A stretch of DNA of 64,000 nt from positions 496,001 through 560,000 of the forward strand of contig NZ_OMKA01000003.1 in the NCBI RefSeq assembly GCF_900299525.1. Direction: 5' to 3'. Below are positions 62,086 to 64,000 of this stretch, piece after piece. The notes beneath the pieces were generated by a model. The model saw only the letters and a program-made list of their open reading frames with translations. It did not search any database and was not told the DNA's origin. Within the stretch, counting starts at the first letter, position 1; the number at the start of each line of letters is the position of its first letter. Origin of the DNA: Aquimarina sp. Aq78. Its GTDB lineage: Bacteria; Bacteroidota; Bacteroidia; Flavobacteriales; Flavobacteriaceae. The translations under genes and the position numbers were made by a program.

Positions 62086-62452
62086 GATCTATATTATTTA
62101 GATATTGATTAAATGAGTCTTTTACTTCTTCAAATTTTATATCAAGCAGTCCCATTTTTTTAAATATATCAGGAAGAAGTTCTTCCATAAATTCTTTTCT
62201 TTTAATATCGAGAACCTTGTTGTATCCATTTTCTGAAACAAAATACCCTATCCCTCTTTTGTTATAGATTACCTCTTGTTCCTGCAAATAGGTAAAAGCT
62301 CTTATTGCGGTATTAGGATTTACCTCTACCATAACAGCAATCTCTCTCACAGAAGGTATTCTTTCATCCTCCTGCCATCTTTTTACAAGTATATTCTCAT
62401 AGAAAAAATCTACGATTTGTAAATAAATAGGTTTGCTGTCATCAAAATCCAT
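62072..62452 (-). CDS. GntR family regulator, YtrA type
   Basis: A 126-residue regulator. The N-terminal winged helix has PIYLQIVDFFYENILVKRWQEDERIPSVREIAVMVEVNPNTAIRAFTYLQEQEVIYNKRGIGYFV (about 8-72). The short helical C-terminus has no ligand-binding domain, typical for the YtrA subfamily that controls adjacent ABC transporters. It lies between the ABC permease gene (2-base gap) and the GIN gene (14-base overlap), so all are probably one operon under its own control. Confidence 0.9.
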   Translation of the reverse strand: MDFDDSKPIYLQIVDFFYENILVKRWQEDERIPSVREIAVMVEVNPNTAIRAFTYLQEQEVIYNKRGIGYFVSENGYNKVLDIKRKEFMEELLPDIFKKMGLLDIKFEEVKDSFNQYLNNIDHEDK

Positions 62453-62454
62453 CC

Positions 62455-63207
62455 TTATACTTCCTTTTCAACTATCTTAAAATAACTTGCTAATAGCATT
62501 AGCGGCACAAAAATGCCCATAAAAAACCCTTTTCCCATTCCAGAAAAATCTTGTCCAGTTTTATCAAATGCTTCTGAGGCTAGTCCTTCTCCCGAAAATA
62601 CATCATACCCGTAATTGAGCATCCCGAAAAGCATCATATTGAGTACTATCAACCCAAAAACAAGTAATACAACTACAAGTAATGTTTTTCCCACTCTATT
62701 TTTATTAAATGCAATAGCACCATAAAGAAATACGGGTTGTATAACAAAATAAACCTTAACCAGCTGCCAGTAGCTTTCTGAAAATATAGGCAACAGGTGA
62801 AAATTGGTTTCAGAAAACATACTGCCCAATATAATTGTTATTTGCCCAACCAAAAAACCAAGGATTGAAAACACAAGAGTATATACCACAAAAGTACTAA
62901 GCCAGGCTGCAGCTATTCTTTCATAAGATGAAACGGGTAATGAAAAATATAGATGGTTTGATTTTTGGTTATGCGCTTCTTTAAAAGTTGAAAAAATAAA
63001 TAGTACTCCTAACGCTATATAAAACTTACCGAATATGCTCATAAATTCGCCACTCGAAATCTGATGGTCCCCTCGTAAACTAAACAAAAAGACAATAAAA
63101 AAAATAGCACTGGCAACAGATAAAGTAGTAAGTATTGCTCCCTTAAGAAGTATGATATCTCTATATATAAAACTGCCTATTCTCTTAATGTTAAATTGTT
63201 CCATCAT
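62455..63207 (-). CDS. ABC transporter permease
   Basis: A 250-residue membrane protein with six hydrophobic segments: FIYRDIILLKGAILTTLSVASAIFF near the start, then FSTFKEAHNQKSNHLYFSLPVSSYERIAAAWLSTFVV, typical of ABC-2 type permeases of the YtrB/YtrC kind (the LPVS-ERI pattern). It overlaps the ATPase gene by 17 bases. The substrate is unknown; such exporters often serve antibiotic or envelope-stress resistance. Confidence 0.82.
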   Translation of the reverse strand: MMEQFNIKRIGSFIYRDIILLKGAILTTLSVASAIFFIVFLFSLRGDHQISSGEFMSIFGKFYIALGVLFIFSTFKEAHNQKSNHLYFSLPVSSYERIAAAWLSTFVVYTLVFSILGFLVGQITIILGSMFSETNFHLLPIFSESYWQLVKVYFVIQPVFLYGAIAFNKNRVGKTLLVVVLLVFGLIVLNMMLFGMLNYGYDVFSGEGLASEAFDKTGQDFSGMGKGFFMGIFVPLMLLASYFKIVEKEV

Positions 63208-64000
63208 GAAATGTATTTAAGGCATTATTAATTCTATTAGATTCACTTAAAACGGCATTAAATAATAATTCTAGATCCACTTCTGTCTCATCTCTATCTT
63301 CTCTAAAAAGCATAGCTTTTCCTCCAAAAGATGTTTCAGAATAAATAATAGACTCTTTTGTATCTCTCCTAGGTTTTCCAAACCATAAATGTTCAGAAAC
63401 ATTAGACAATGGCTGATCAAATGCTACTTTGGATTGATCCAATATCACTACATGATTTATCAAGCTATGTAAATCCCGAACCTGGTGAGTAGAAATAATA
63501 ATACATTTCCCCTCATCAACCGCCAGAGCCATAATCTTCCTAAATTGACTTTTTGATGGAATATCCAACCCATTAGTTGGCTCATCCATAAGCAGGAGCT
63601 TTGTATTTGTTGCAATTCCAAATGCAATAAGTACTTTCTTCTTATTACCAAAAGAAAGAGTTGATATGTTTTCATCGGTCGAGAGCTTAAACTCTTCTAT
63701 TAGTTTATAAAATTGATCTCGAGAGAACCTTGGATAAAAAGGAGAATTTACTTGTTCATAAGTAGAAATCTTAAGTCCTGGTAACTCAAAATCTTCTGGT
63801 ACCATAAAAATATCCTGAAGACATTTTACATTTCTTCCTGAAATATTTTCACCCAAAACCCGATAATAACCTGCTTTTGGAAATAACAATCCGGTCATTA
63901 TCTTCATTAATGTACTCTTTCCTTCACCATTCTTACCAAAAAGTCCATAAATGTTTCCCGGGATAAAATCTAAAGTGATATTATCCAGGATTATTTTGCT
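63191..64000 (-). CDS. ABC transporter ATP-binding protein, 5' end outside the window
   Basis: The frame is open to the last base; 269 residues are visible and the start lies beyond 64000. Walker A GKNGEGKST is at visible residues 23-31. The signature region LSFGNKKKVLIAFG is followed by Walker B KLLLMDEPTNGLD and the H-loop IIISTHQVRDL. It pairs with the permease at 62455 and belongs to the GntR-controlled operon. The C-terminal part after the H-loop (about 75 residues) is variable. Confidence 0.9.
   Translation of the reverse strand, partial: SKIILDNITLDFIPGNIYGLFGKNGEGKSTLMKIMTGLLFPKAGYYRVLGENISGRNVKCLQDIFMVPEDFELPGLKISTYEQVNSPFYPRFSRDQFYKLIEEFKLSTDENISTLSFGNKKKVLIAFGIATNTKLLLMDEPTNGLDIPSKSQFRKIMALAVDEGKCIIISTHQVRDLHSLINHVVILDQSKVAFDQPLSNVSEHLWFGKPRRDTKESIIYSETSFGGKAMLFREDRDETEVDLELLFNAVLSESNRINNALNTFHDGTI

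Overview
The window is about 64 kb of AT-rich chromosome that looks like a marine Flavobacteriaceae member (Bacteroidota; Aquimarina-like is a guess). The signs are a gldI gliding-motility gene, SusC/SusD and other TonB-dependent receptors, several lipoproteins with a Cys directly after the signal peptide, almost no Shine-Dalgarno sequences, and a promoter of the Bacteroidota form TTG-N19-TAnnTTTG. I see no rRNA, tRNA, insertion sequence, prophage or CRISPR array.

Left part (1-26.3 kb), mostly plus strand. A TonB receptor cut by the window edge, a PQQ-type sugar dehydrogenase and a mono-haem cytochrome c form a likely periplasmic oxidation unit. Next comes a muropeptide recycling operon (ampG-nagZ-anmK), then udk-divIC and the two methylmalonyl-CoA mutase subunits. 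The mutase genes are separated by two tandem copies of an unknown secreted protein. Two paralogous minus-strand genes encode an unusual plug-domain plus TPR protein. They are followed by a 2,4-dienoyl-CoA reductase behind a 24-bp perfect palindrome, and by parA-parB-DUF5683-dapB-lepB-wbqC-like.

Middle part (26.3-36.3 kb). The minus strand carries an endonuclease/exonuclease/phosphatase protein, two rhomboids, mutL, a small membrane protein, ribH and a TPR protein. The plus strand carries recF, a lipocalin-like lipoprotein and a DUF721 (DciA-like) gene. A thioesterase and a lipoprotein with Cys-rich PKD-like repeats follow.

Nutrient-uptake and signalling part (36.7-48.6 kb). A SusC/SusD pair lies between two lipoproteins with Cys-rich PKD-like repeats, followed by an ECF sigma factor, a FecR anti-sigma factor, an STN-type TonB receptor and a secreted C1 peptidase. 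A two-part motif, GGTAGGGTAA-N13-CGTT, stands before fecR and before both PKD-like lipoproteins. I read it as the promoter of this sigma factor.

Right part (48.6-64 kb). ndk, a PhoD-like phosphatase, nrnA-gldI-peptidyl-prolyl isomerase, a serine hydrolase, and a second ECF sigma/anti-sigma module with its own motif (TGCAAC-N17-GTCTAA, two sites). Then come an acyl-CoA dehydrogenase-like gene and five consecutive small membrane-protein genes. Each of the five starts 4-5 nt after a nearly identical leader of about 25 nt, which is the most unusual pattern in the window. A GIN-domain protein, a GntR regulator, an ABC permease and a truncated ABC ATPase close the window.
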